Shown here in pieces: positions 1-7,101 of a stretch of DNA of 21,883 bases; the stretch's first letter is position 1, and every line of letters begins with the position of its first letter. The notes beneath the pieces were generated by a model. It was not told the DNA's origin and did no database searches. It saw only the letters and a program-made list of their open reading frames with translations. Source of the DNA: Actinobacillus sp. (GTDB lineage: Bacteria; Pseudomonadota; Gammaproteobacteria; Enterobacterales; Pasteurellaceae). A program made the translations under genes and the position numbers. The DNA lies in NCBI GenBank assembly GCA_020026055.1, contig JAHHRA010000024.1, positions 1-21,883 on the forward strand. Direction: 5' to 3'.

Positions 1-5
1 AAAAA

Positions 6-50
6 CAACGACGCGATGTCATTCCTTATGCTTACAACGTCGCGTCGTTG
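6..50 (-). terminator. Hairpin with U-run at the left edge (leader attenuator or terminator)
   Basis: Positions 6-19 and 37-50 pair over 14 positions (13 Watson-Crick pairs and one G-T pair), with a 17-nt loop. On the minus strand the hairpin is followed by T residues (the A run at 1-5), which is the form of an intrinsic terminator. It lies directly downstream of the leftward promoter at 61-88, so any transcript from that promoter would meet it within about 50 nt. The gene it controls lies outside the window. Confidence 0.5.
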
Positions 51-60
51 CGTGGAGCGT

Positions 61-88
61 ATTATAGGAGTTTTACTTTTTACTGCAA
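61..88 (-). promoter_or_regulatory. Leftward sigma70-type promoter leaving the window
   Basis: On the minus strand a perfect TATAAT occupies 66-61, preceded at a 16-bp spacing by TTGCAG (88-83). The bases after the -10 are GC-rich, as in stable-RNA or strongly regulated promoters. Only the -10 is strong; the -35 matches three of six positions. Confidence 0.45.
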
Positions 89-148
89 GCATTTTTTATA
101 AAAAAAAGCTTAAATTTTTTTATCTGCCTTTTTTTTATTCAAATCGTT

Positions 149-1303
149 TTATTTTAAACCTGCTATCATTTTTAAATCATTTAATCGATCTAGTTTTTCC
201 CAAGGGAATTGTCCTCGTCCAAAGTGTCCATATGTTGCTGTTTCACGATAAATTGGTCGGATCAGATCAAGCATTTTGATTAATCCATATGGACGGAGAT
301 CAAAAATTTCACGCACAATAACTACTAATTTATTTTCGTCAATTTTCGCTGTGCCAAAAGTTTCTATCATAATTGAAGTAGGTTCGGCAACACCAATAGC
401 ATACGAAAGTTGGATTTCACAACGTTCTGCTAAGCCTGCTGCAACGATATGTTTTGCTACATAGCGAGCTACATAAGCAGCACTACGATCAACTTTAGAT
501 GGGTCTTTCCCAGAAAATGCACCCCCTCCGTGACGAGCAGCCCCACCATAAGTATCTACAATAATTTTACGCCCAGTCAGTCCACAGTCGCCCATTGGTC
601 CACCAATCACAAAACGTCCTGTTGGATTGATAAAAAATTTTGTGTTTTTCGAAAGTAATTCTTTGGGTAATACAGGCTTGATAATTTCTTCCATCACTGC
701 TTCATGAAGCATTTTTTGTTCGATTTCAGTGGCGTGTTGAGTGGAAAGAACAACAGTATCAATGCCAATTACTTTACTATTTTCATATTGTAAAGTTACT
801 TGGCTTTTGGCATCTGGACGCAACCAAGGTAGGGTACCGTTTTTACGAACTTCTGCTTGACGTTCCATCAAGCGATGAGCATAAGTAATAGCTGCAGGCA
901 TTAAAACGTCAGTTTCATTCGTTGCATACCCAAACATAATTCCTTGATCGCCCGCACCTTGTTCTAAAAGTGTTTCACGATCTACACCTTGACTTATATC
1001 GGAAGATTGTTTCCCAATAACATTCAAAACTGCACAAGAATGTCCATCAAATCCCATATCTGAATGAGTGTAACCAATATCACAAATCACTTGTCTAGCT
1101 ATATTTTCAACATCGACCCACGCTGAAGTCGTTATCTCTCCACCTACTAACGCCATCCCTGTTTTAACATAAGTTTCGCAAGCCACGCGAGCTTTTGAAT
1201 CTTGTTTTAGAATTTCGTCTAGTACTGCGTCAGAAATTTGATCCGCAATTTTGTCAGGATGCCCTTCGGACACGGATTCAGATGTAAATAAATAACTTGA
1301 CAT
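149..1303 (-). CDS. metK: S-adenosylmethionine synthase
   Basis: This cytoplasmic enzyme makes S-adenosylmethionine from methionine and ATP, the methyl donor for Dam and TrmD, both encoded in this window. The 384-residue protein has the family's usual length. It carries the N-terminal GHPDK motif, the hexapeptide-containing GAGDQGIMFGYA segment and the second signature GGGAFSGKDPSKVDRSAAY, so all catalytic elements seem intact. The start is ATG at 1303. It is transcribed alone; the neighbouring glycosyltransferase gene ends 84 bp upstream on the same strand. Tandem boxes resembling MetJ operators lie just before the gene (1319-1342), so repression by MetJ with S-adenosylmethionine as corepressor is likely, as known for enteric metK. 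Confidence 0.98.
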   Translation of the reverse strand: MSSYLFTSESVSEGHPDKIADQISDAVLDEILKQDSKARVACETYVKTGMALVGGEITTSAWVDVENIARQVICDIGYTHSDMGFDGHSCAVLNVIGKQSSDISQGVDRETLLEQGAGDQGIMFGYATNETDVLMPAAITYAHRLMERQAEVRKNGTLPWLRPDAKSQVTLQYENSKVIGIDTVVLSTQHATEIEQKMLHEAVMEEIIKPVLPKELLSKNTKFFINPTGRFVIGGPMGDCGLTGRKIIVDTYGGAARHGGGAFSGKDPSKVDRSAAYVARYVAKHIVAAGLAERCEIQLSYAIGVAEPTSIMIETFGTAKIDENKLVVIVREIFDLRPYGLIKMLDLIRPIYRETATYGHFGRGQFPWEKLDRLNDLKMIAGLK

Positions 1304-1318
1304 ATTTGTATTCCATTT

Positions 1319-1342
1319 AGATGTTTAAACGTATAGATGGCT
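1319..1342. promoter_or_regulatory. Three tandem MetJ-type boxes before metK
   Basis: Three abutting octamers AGATGTTT, AAACGTAT and AGATGGCT each match the met-box consensus AGACGTCT at six of eight positions. MetJ is known to bind two or more adjacent 8-bp boxes cooperatively, so phasing without gaps is the meaningful part. They cover the expected transcription start region of the metK promoter. This is inference from sequence only. Confidence 0.65.
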
Positions 1343-1345
1343 ATA

Positions 1346-1375
1346 ATAATCACTATTTTTCAAAAAACAAGTCAA
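1346..1375 (-). promoter_or_regulatory. Probable metK promoter
   Basis: On the minus strand a TTGACT -35 (1375-1370) is followed after 18 bp by GATTAT (1351-1346). An overlapping TATTAT could serve as an alternative -10 with a longer spacer. The met boxes begin a few bases downstream, which fits repression at the start site. Confidence 0.45.
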
Positions 1376-1386
1376 TTATTAATTTT

Positions 1387-2433
1387 TTAATCATCTTTTG
1401 AGCAAAATTGTGCTTTTACAAAAAGGAAAATTTGCGGTAATGCTTCTTCTATAGAAATTAAATGTAAATCCATTTCAGTGTTTTTACCTGCTGGAGCAGA
1501 GAAGCTTAAATGACTGTCATTAACTGTTTGCCAGCGTAATGCTGTCGCTGATCGCCGAGCAGGATAAAATGAGATAGTTGGAATATTTAGAGCACCACAA
1601 ATATGTAAAGGCCCCGTTGAGCCACTAATAAAAAGATCAGCACAAGCGAGAGAATAAGTGAATTCAACAAGCCCTTCACGGCTTTCATACACTACAACTC
1701 TTTGTGGAGAATCAATTAGCTCTGTTAATTTTTGTACTTTTTCTAATTCATTTGGTCCTGCAGTTAATATAATTTGAGTATCAAAATGCTGAAGTAGTTT
1801 ATAAATTAATTCAGCATATTGTTTTAGACTCAAATTAGTAGCGCTGCCACCCGAACCACAATGTACAAAAATCCATTTTTTATTCAAGTCTAGACGTTGT
1901 CGGCTTAATTCAATTAATTTATGACGCTGAGCAATGATTTGCTGTTTATCAAAAAAAATATAAGGTGCTTTAACGTTTAAATTTGAACAATCAATTCTCA
2001 TTTGTTTTAAAAAAGCTCGAGCTAAATCCAAATTATATTCATATTCGGGTTTAATAGACCTAGAACGACGTTGCGTAAGACGATAATTATATAAAAACTG
2101 GAACATTTTCGTAGCAGGGGCAAAGCGTTTTTTTATTCGGCTCGCAAAACAAATTTTAGCGTTATGCCAGCTAGTGAAAAAATTAATAGTAGCATCAAAT
2201 TTAGTTTGTTTTATGTTATTAATCAGTGTTTTCACTGCTTTTTTATCATTTTCATCAACATCTAAGATAATATTATCAACATAAGGACAAATTTCTGCCA
2301 TCGGAGCAGTATAACTAGGAACTAACGCTGTAATCTCTAATTTTGGCATCGCTTTTTTAAGCAAAGCCAAAGCAGGTAAAATTAACATAAAGTCACCTAA
2401 TTTATCATTTCTAATGACTAATAGTTTTTTCAT
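1387..2433 (-). CDS. Glycosyltransferase family 9 (ADP-heptose:LPS heptosyltransferase-like)
   Basis: Family 9 transferases add heptose to the inner core of lipopolysaccharide at the cytoplasmic face of the inner membrane. The N-terminus has the typical RNDKLGD start (catalytic-type Asp14) of a Rossmann domain. The C-terminal half has the donor-site segment FVHCGSGGSATNLS and the family signature ISGSTGPLHICGALNIPTISFYP split around residues 270-300. The ATG at 2433 is chosen over a longer open frame because homology begins there (MKKLLVIRND); the protein is then 348 residues. It stands alone between metK and the divergent rpsP operon. Which core residue it modifies (RfaF-, RfaQ- or OpsX-like) cannot be decided from sequence alone. 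Confidence 0.85.
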   Translation of the reverse strand: MKKLLVIRNDKLGDFMLILPALALLKKAMPKLEITALVPSYTAPMAEICPYVDNIILDVDENDKKAVKTLINNIKQTKFDATINFFTSWHNAKICFASRIKKRFAPATKMFQFLYNYRLTQRRSRSIKPEYEYNLDLARAFLKQMRIDCSNLNVKAPYIFFDKQQIIAQRHKLIELSRQRLDLNKKWIFVHCGSGGSATNLSLKQYAELIYKLLQHFDTQIILTAGPNELEKVQKLTELIDSPQRVVVYESREGLVEFTYSLACADLFISGSTGPLHICGALNIPTISFYPARRSATALRWQTVNDSHLSFSAPAGKNTEMDLHLISIEEALPQIFLFVKAQFCSKDD

Positions 2434-2490
2434 TGTAAAATCCAGCAAATTGAAAATGCAGAGATTGTACCAAAAAAGACCTTTGATTTC

Positions 2491-2518
2491 TTGCAAATTT
2501 TAATGAAAAGCGTATAAT
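2491..2518 (+). promoter_or_regulatory. Promoter of the rpsP operon
   Basis: TTGCAA (2491-2496) and a perfect TATAAT (2513-2518) are separated by 16 bp. Transcription would start near 2525, giving a leader of about 85 nt before rpsP. Confidence 0.7.
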
Positions 2519-2562
2519 CGGCAAGCTTTTTGTCTATATATACAGAGAAAAAAGTAAGCATT

Positions 2563-2587
2563 CCCACGTCCTACGTGGGTTTTCTTT
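2563..2587 (+). terminator. Leader hairpin of the rpsP operon, attenuator-like
   Basis: CCCACGT (2563-2569) pairs perfectly with ACGTGGG (2573-2579) around a 3-nt loop and is followed by TTTTCTTTT. It has the form of an intrinsic terminator and sits 23 bp before the rpsP start, inside the leader. It could attenuate ribosomal-protein expression. No competing antiterminator fold was worked out. Confidence 0.6.
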
Positions 2588-2609
2588 TAGTTTAAAAAAG
2601 AGGAAGGTT

Positions 2610-2855
2610 ATGGTAACCATTCGTTTATCTCGTGGCGGTGCTAAAAAACGCCCATTTTATCAAATCGTAGTTGCCGACAGCCGTTGCCCACGCGATGGTC
2701 GTTTTATTGAACGTGTTGGCTTTTTCAACCCTTTAGCTCAAGGCAAAGCTGAACGTTTACGTATCAATCTTGAACAAGTTGATGCTTGGATTGCGAGAGG
2801 TGCAAGCCTTTCTGATCGTGTAGCTAACTTAGTGAAAGAAGCCCGCAAAGCTTAA
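2610..2855 (+). CDS. rpsP: 30S ribosomal protein S16
   Basis: This is a structural protein of the small ribosomal subunit that aids 30S assembly. The 81-residue product starts MVTIRLSRGGAKKRPFY and has the usual bacterial S16 length and basic character. AGGAAGG lies just before the ATG. It is the first gene of the rpsP-rimM-trmD-rplS operon; rimM follows after a 17-bp gap. Expression would pass the leader hairpin at 2563-2587. Confidence 0.98.
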   Translation: MVTIRLSRGGAKKRPFYQIVVADSRCPRDGRFIERVGFFNPLAQGKAERLRINLEQVDAWIARGASLSDRVANLVKEARKA

Positions 2856-2872
2856 ACTTAAAGGTGGTAAAT

Positions 2873-3400
2873 ATGGAGCAAGCACAGATTGAAACTGTCG
2901 GCAAACTCGGTGCAACTTATGGTATTCGAGGTTGGCTTCGTGTTTATTCATCTACAGAACAAGCTGAAAGTATTTTTAGTTATCAACCTTGGTTTTTGAA
3001 AATTAAGGGGAAATGGCAACAAATTGAACTGGAAAGTTTTAAGCAACATAACCATGAATTTATTGCCAAAATCAAAGGATTTGATGACCGTGAACAAGCT
3101 CAAACTTTAGCTAATGTTGAAATAGGCGTCAGTCTTGATGTATTTCCTGATTTAGAAGAAGGTGACTATTATTGGCATGACTTAATCGGTTGCCAAGTCC
3201 TCAATCTCGCAGGTTATCATTTCGGCACTGTTTCCGAGTTAATGGAAACTGGGTCAAACGATGTCTTAGTTGTGAAAGCCAACAGTAAAGATACTTTCGG
3301 CAAACAAGAACGGCTAATTCCGTTTTTGTTTGATAATGTAGTTAAAAGAGTCGATCTCAGTACGAAGACTATAGAAGTAGACTGGGACGCTGGTTTCTAA
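2873..3400 (+). CDS. rimM: Ribosome maturation factor RimM
   Basis: RimM is a cytoplasmic assembly factor that binds S19 in the 30S head and helps 16S rRNA processing. The protein has the N-terminal barrel-domain motif GKLGATYGIRGWLRVYS and the C-terminal PRC-barrel with EEGDYYWHDLIG and LIPF(L/F). Its end, KTIEVDWDAGF, matches what I recall of the H. influenzae protein. I prefer ATG at 2873 to GTG at 2864, because AAGGTGG lies five bases before the ATG while the GTG has no ribosome site of its own. This gives 175 residues, the usual Haemophilus length. Confidence 0.95.
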   Translation: MEQAQIETVGKLGATYGIRGWLRVYSSTEQAESIFSYQPWFLKIKGKWQQIELESFKQHNHEFIAKIKGFDDREQAQTLANVEIGVSLDVFPDLEEGDYYWHDLIGCQVLNLAGYHFGTVSELMETGSNDVLVVKANSKDTFGKQERLIPFLFDNVVKRVDLSTKTIEVDWDAGF

Positions 3401-3451
3401 TCTAAGGTAAACTAAACGGCTTTGTCAAAACATTAAACACAAGGAATCATG

Positions 3452-4219
3452 ATGTGGATTGGGGTTATTAGTCTTTTCCCAGAAATGTTTAAAGCTGTTT
3501 CAGAATATGGGGTAACAGGTCGTGCAGTGAAGCACGATTTATTAGAAATTCAATATTGGAATCCGCGTGATTTCACTTTGGATAAGCATAAAACTGTTGA
3601 CGATCGCCCCTATGGTGGTGGTCCAGGAATGCTGATGATGGTGCAACCTTTGCGGGATGCTATAAAAGCTGCCAAAAAAATCGCACAATCAAAATCTAAT
3701 CCAGATAATTCTCCAGTAACGAAAGTGATTTATCTTTCTCCGCAAGGTCGTAAGCTCGATCAAAAAGGTGTTGAGGCTTTAGCTCAAAATCAAAACTTGA
3801 TCTTAGTTTGTGGGCGTTATGAAGGCATTGACGAACGTTTGATCGAGACGGAAATTGATGAAGAATGGTCAATTGGAGACTATGTATTAACAGGTGGTGA
3901 ATTGCCCGCAATGGTATTGATTGATGCAGTAGCGAGGTTTATTCCGAATGTGTTAGGCAAACTAGAATCTGCACAAGAAGATTCCTTTGCTCAAGGTCTT
4001 TTAGACTGTCCACATTACACTCGCCCCGAGATACTAGAAAATTTGGCTGTTCCGCCTATATTGATATCGGGTAATCATGCTGAAATTCGTAAATGGCGAT
4101 TACAACAATCGCTCGAACGCACATGGTTACGCCGTCCTGAGCTCTTAGAAAGCCTAGCTCTGACTGACGAGCAACAACGACTATTAAAGCAAATTAAAGC
4201 AAAATATAGTCAATTTTAA
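3452..4219 (+). CDS. trmD: tRNA (guanine-N1)-methyltransferase
   Basis: TrmD methylates G37 of tRNAs reading CNN codons, using S-adenosylmethionine, and so prevents frameshifting. The protein is a SPOUT-class knotted methyltransferase. Visible are MWIGVISLFPEMF at the N-terminus, YGGGPGMLMM, the cofactor loop LVCGRYEGIDERL and the knot segment SIGDYVLTGGELPAM, then a helical C-terminal domain ending with WLRRPELLE. Two in-frame ATGs exist (3449 and 3452); AAGGA at 3441-3445 spaces better with 3452, giving 255 residues. It is the third gene of the operon. A short insertion near residues 75-85 (IAQSKSNPDNSPVT) makes it slightly longer than the homologue I recall. Confidence 0.96.
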   Translation: MWIGVISLFPEMFKAVSEYGVTGRAVKHDLLEIQYWNPRDFTLDKHKTVDDRPYGGGPGMLMMVQPLRDAIKAAKKIAQSKSNPDNSPVTKVIYLSPQGRKLDQKGVEALAQNQNLILVCGRYEGIDERLIETEIDEEWSIGDYVLTGGELPAMVLIDAVARFIPNVLGKLESAQEDSFAQGLLDCPHYTRPEILENLAVPPILISGNHAEIRKWRLQQSLERTWLRRPELLESLALTDEQQRLLKQIKAKYSQF

Positions 4220-4252
4220 TCAGTTAATTCTAGGAATTAAAAGGTAATTATT

Positions 4253-4603
4253 ATGAGTAACATCATTAAACAAATTGAACAAGAACAACTTAAACAAGAC
4301 ATACCAAGCTTCCGCCCTGGCGATACTTTAGAAGTTAAAGTATGGGTAGTTGAAGGCGATAAACGTCGCTTACAGGCTTTCGAAGGCGTTGTAATAGCTA
4401 TTCGCAATCGTGGCTTACACAGTGCTTTCACTTTACGTAAAATTTCCAACGGCGTTGGTGTTGAACGTGTATTCCAAACTCACTCACCTATCATCGACAG
4501 TATCAGCGTTAAACGTAAAGGTGCTGTGCGTAAGGCAAAACTTTACTACTTACGTGAGCGTTCTGGTAAAGCTGCACGTATTAAAGAACGTCTTGGTGAC
4601 TAA
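4253..4603 (+). CDS. rplS: 50S ribosomal protein L19
   Basis: L19 is a large-subunit protein at the 30S-50S interface. The 116-residue product has the conserved FRPGDTLEVKVWVVEGDKRRLQ segment (split here for reading: FRPGDTLEV, then the KRRLQAFEG strand), HSPIIDSI and the C-terminal YYLRERSGKAARIKE. AAAAGG precedes the ATG by a normal distance. It is the last gene of the rpsP operon; a strong terminator follows 22 bp after the stop. Confidence 0.98.
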   Translation: MSNIIKQIEQEQLKQDIPSFRPGDTLEVKVWVVEGDKRRLQAFEGVVIAIRNRGLHSAFTLRKISNGVGVERVFQTHSPIIDSISVKRKGAVRKAKLYYLRERSGKAARIKERLGD

Positions 4604-4624
4604 TTGTAACAATTATTTAAAAGT

Positions 4625-4654
4625 AAAAGGCTAAACCTCTGTTTAGCCTTTTTT
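4625..4654 (+). terminator. Terminator of the rpsP operon
   Basis: GGCTAAAC (4629-4636) pairs with GTTTAGCC (4641-4648) around a 4-nt loop. Flanking A's and T's extend the stem to 12 bp, ending in TTTTTT. Confidence 0.9.
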
Positions 4655-4665
4655 GCTACTTTAAA

Positions 4666-4680
4666 ATCACGCCCCGATTT
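4666..4680 (+). repeat. Half copy of the CACGCCCCGATTTT palindromic repeat
   Basis: CACGCCCCGATTTT is identical to the left arm of the element at 9761-9889 and close to that at 6096-6143. No matching right arm follows within the 140 bp before agp, so this looks like a decayed or half copy. Confidence 0.5.
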
Positions 4681-4818
4681 TCAAAAAAATAATCACAAAG
4701 TTCACATTTTTTAAAATTTTTTATTTACATCCTACTCCACTTTTCTAATTATTTAATTAGAGATTTAATTCTCATTTTCTACTCATCGTTATTATCAATA
4801 ATCTATTTGGAGTCATAT

Positions 4819-6081
4819 ATGAAGTTAAACACTATTTTATGCACTATTTTGGCAAGTATCAGTGCTATTGCTTATGCTAAAAACCACAGCTATCAGCTTA
4901 TAGAAGTAGTTACACTAAGTCGCCATAGTGTTCGAGCCCCTCTTTCATCTCCTTCTAGCGAACTAGGGCAAGTCACAAATTTTGACTGGATAAAATGGTC
5001 TGCTCCTAAAAGTGAACTCACTTTACGAGGTGGAATTTTAGAAACTGAAATGGGGCAATATTTTCGGAAATGGCTCGATCACGAAGGATTATTTAAAGAA
5101 GCTTATTGTCCTAATAGAGATGAAATAAATATTTATGCAAATAGTATGCAACGAACTATTGCTACTGCAAACTATTTTGCAGCAGCCTTTAAACCTGTAT
5201 GTGGATTAAAAATTTATCATCGTTTTAAACCAAACACGATGGATCCTGTTTTCTTTCCTCGTTTGACTAAGGTTACTCCAGCTTTTACCAAACTTGCACA
5301 TCAACAGATCAACCAATTAGCTGGTTATCAACATGTTGATGAATTAACAAAATCATTAGAACCCAGCTTTAATACATTAGAAAAAATATTAGATCTTACA
5401 AATAGCCCAATTTGCAAGAAAAGAAAGATTTGTCAACTTAATGATTTTCATACCAATATTATTCTTAAAAATAATGATGAACCACGTTTAACGGGTACAT
5501 TACAATTAGGAACCAAAATAGCGGATGCTTTAATACTCCAATATTTAGAAGATCCAAATGACGAAACCGCTATTTTTGGAAAAAAACTGACATTCACTCA
5601 AATTCAAAATATTTCTAAAATTAAAGATACTTATGGTGATATTCTTTTTTCAACACCAATCATTGCTGTTAATGTTGCTAACCCATTACTCATTTATATG
5701 AGAGACGAACTTTTAGCTCAAAATCGCAAATTTACCTATCTCGTTGGTCACGACTCAAATCTAACTTCAGTGATGAGTGCACTTGAAATCATTCCTCCAA
5801 AACTAACACAAGCTATAGAAACAAGAACTCCAATTGGATCAAAACTGCTTTTTGAAAAATATGTAGATAAAAAGTCAGGTGAAATGTTTCTTAAACTTCA
5901 AATTATGTATCAATCTACGCCACAAATCCGTCATCTCATCCCTCTTGATCTAAATCATCCTCCAATAATTGAGGATTTAACTTTCAAAGGTCTCACTAAA
6001 AATGCAGCAGGATTATATAAATTTAAAGACGTTATAATGCGATTTAATCAAGCTATAACAAAATATGAAACGATTCAGTGA
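4819..6081 (+). CDS. agp: Periplasmic glucose-1-phosphatase / histidine acid phosphatase
   Basis: This enzyme is expected to release phosphate from sugar phosphates in the periplasm. A signal peptide is evident (MKLNTILCTILASISAIAYA, likely cut after residue 20). The branch-2 histidine phosphatase motif appears as RHSVRAP (residues 35-41), with the nucleophile His36, and the acid motif as VGHDSN (His311-Asp312). Segments such as ERTPIG-like ETRTPIGSKLLFEKY and FSTPIIAVNVANPLL resemble E. coli Agp more than AppA phytase. The usual RHG is RHS here; E. coli Agp has RHN, so a non-Gly residue at this place agrees with the Agp branch. ATG at 4819 is chosen because GGAG sits seven bases upstream and the signal peptide begins there. 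It stands alone, with a palindromic terminator behind it. Confidence 0.85.
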   Translation: MKLNTILCTILASISAIAYAKNHSYQLIEVVTLSRHSVRAPLSSPSSELGQVTNFDWIKWSAPKSELTLRGGILETEMGQYFRKWLDHEGLFKEAYCPNRDEINIYANSMQRTIATANYFAAAFKPVCGLKIYHRFKPNTMDPVFFPRLTKVTPAFTKLAHQQINQLAGYQHVDELTKSLEPSFNTLEKILDLTNSPICKKRKICQLNDFHTNIILKNNDEPRLTGTLQLGTKIADALILQYLEDPNDETAIFGKKLTFTQIQNISKIKDTYGDILFSTPIIAVNVANPLLIYMRDELLAQNRKFTYLVGHDSNLTSVMSALEIIPPKLTQAIETRTPIGSKLLFEKYVDKKSGEMFLKLQIMYQSTPQIRHLIPLDLNHPPIIEDLTFKGLTKNAAGLYKFKDVIMRFNQAITKYETIQ

Positions 6082-6095
6082 GTATCAATAAAAAT

Positions 6096-6143
6096 AAACA
6101 CGCCCTGATTTTCGAGAAAATTTTTCTAAAAATTGGGGCGTGA
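6096..6143. repeat. Palindromic CACGCCCY element, bidirectional terminator after agp
   Basis: CACGCCCTGATTTT (6099-6112) faces AAAAATTGGGGCGTG (6128-6142). The arms pair with two G-T pairs, and the interior AGAAAATTTTTCT also folds, so the whole makes one long hairpin. It sits between the convergent ends of agp and the zeta-like gene. Its arms and interior (GAAAATTTTTCTA) recur in the element at 9761-9889 and in weaker form at 18813-18875. Confidence 0.65.
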
Positions 6144-6236
6144 TTGCACCTGTAGAGCAGTAGCGGTTACTCTCAGTGTAAAAACATATATTTTTATAAA
6201 GATGGGAAACCGAATTACTAGATAAGTGAATACAAG

Positions 6237-6261
6237 AAAACCGCCAAATTTGGCGGTTTTT
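6237..6261. terminator. Bidirectional terminator after the zeta-like gene
   Basis: A perfect 24-bp palindrome (AAAACCGCCAAA followed by its complement, 6237-6260) lies five bases beyond the stop codon at 6266 of the frameshifted tail. It has A and T runs on both sides and so can stop transcription in both directions. Its position supports 6266 as the original end of the zeta-like gene. Confidence 0.85.
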
Positions 6262-6265
6262 GTTG

Positions 6266-6376
6266 TTAGCGTTTTAAGGTTTTCTTTTGTGTTTGCACAT
6301 TGTTTAATTCATTCTCAATTGTTTCTTTAATCTTTGTTTTGGGGTGAGCAAGTGAGTTAAATAATTGTTTTTCCCC
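6266..6376 (-). pseudogene. Displaced C-terminal tail of the zeta-like kinase
   Basis: In the +1 frame relative to the zeta-like gene, an open stretch continues from the homopolymer at 6368-6376 to a stop at 6266. It encodes GEKQLFNSLAHPKTK and then KIKETIENELNNVQTQKKTLKR in two parts, a charged helical tail. The terminator lies immediately after this stop and not after the in-frame stop at 6357. This suggests that the longer protein (about 242 residues) is ancestral and that one base was gained in the GGGGAAAAA run. Confidence 0.6.
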
Positions 6377-6995
6377 TGTTAAAGATTTCCAACTTATCAG
6401 CCAATCCTGAATTAAATACTTTTTCAACATTATTTGCCAAATTATCAATTGTATTATCAAACATTTCTCTAGGGACATAACGGGGCTGTAAGCTTGCTTT
6501 TTCCATTTCTTCTGCTCGATGAATAGTGCTTTGCCAAGCAACTTCTTTTGGGCAAGTGTAAATAACCACATTGGTTTTATAGCCCTGTTCTTTGAAGTTT
6601 TTAACCTCTTTGAGAGGAGTTTCAGCTGTTCTGAAAGTTCTCTCAATTAAGATATTAAAACCTGCCTCAATAGCTTTATCCTTGATTTTTCCAACCATTA
6701 AGCCTGCGAATTCACCAGTATATTTAGAGGCGTCTTTGCCGTGAATTCTATAAAGTTCATCGTATTGAGGGTGGTAACTTCTAAACTCATCACCATTAAT
6801 GATATTGTCATTAAAACGTTGACGAATGGTTGCTATACCAAATGATTTACCCGCCCCAGGTTGACCGCCTAGTAAGATTGCGGTTGGGGTGTCGGATTTT
6901 GTGAGTTGTTTTAAGCTACCTTTTCTTATTAACTTTTCCCAAACGTCAGGAAATTGTTCTGAAATGCTATTAATAATTTCTTTGTTTAACTTCAT
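6357..6995 (-). CDS. Zeta-toxin-like P-loop kinase, late frameshift
   Basis: Zeta/PezT kinases phosphorylate UDP-activated sugars, or related small molecules, and are toxins of addiction modules; many lie on conjugative elements. Numbered from MKLNKE, the protein has Walker A GGQPGAGKS (43-51), INGDEFRSYHP (Asp69, the place of the family's catalytic Asp, and His75), and ILIERTFRTAETP (115-127) with the phosphate-binding Arg. The ATG at 6995 is chosen because AGG lies seven bases upstream and the longer frame begins in a terminator hairpin. The reading frame stops at 6357 just after IFNRGK, where relatives continue; the tail is in another frame. The kinase core is complete, so activity is possible. 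Directly upstream are a terminator and an antitoxin-RNA-like unit, then a small gene that could encode a protein antitoxin. Confidence 0.8.
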   Translation of the reverse strand: MKLNKEIINSISEQFPDVWEKLIRKGSLKQLTKSDTPTAILLGGQPGAGKSFGIATIRQRFNDNIINGDEFRSYHPQYDELYRIHGKDASKYTGEFAGLMVGKIKDKAIEAGFNILIERTFRTAETPLKEVKNFKEQGYKTNVVIYTCPKEVAWQSTIHRAEEMEKASLQPRYVPREMFDNTIDNLANNVEKVFNSGLADKLEIFNRGKTII

Positions 6996-7014
6996 AGACA
7001 ACCTATTAAAATGA

Positions 7015-7041
7015 AAAAAGAGCATATAAACTGCTCTTTTT
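7015..7041 (-). terminator. Terminator between small gene and zeta-like gene
   Basis: AAAAAGAGCA (7015-7024) pairs perfectly with TGCTCTTTTT (7032-7041) around a 7-nt loop. Read on the minus strand it ends in six T's and so is an intrinsic terminator. It stands 19 bp upstream of the zeta-like start, so part of the transcription is expected to stop before the toxin. Confidence 0.85.
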
Positions 7042-7050
7042 AAAAGTTTT

Positions 7051-7084
7051 TAAAATTTCGCACTTTACAGGTGGCGAATCACCC
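7051..7084 (-). ncRNA. Single ToxI-like antitoxin-RNA unit before the zeta-like gene (putative)
   Basis: Read on the minus strand this begins GGGTGATTCGCCACCTG and continues TAAAGTGCGAAATTTTA. Aligned to the 36-nt repeat at 8243-8350 (AGGTGTTTCGCTACC, GTAAA, TGCGA) it agrees at about 22 of 25 core positions with two single-base gaps. It also resembles the published ToxI repeat of Pectobacterium as I remember it (AGGTGATTTGCTACC, TTTAAGTGC). It is followed, as in type III loci, by a terminator and then a toxin gene. Only one unit is present. Its function as RNA is inference. Confidence 0.45.
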
Positions 7085-7101
7085 ATTTTTATCCATACCA
7101 A

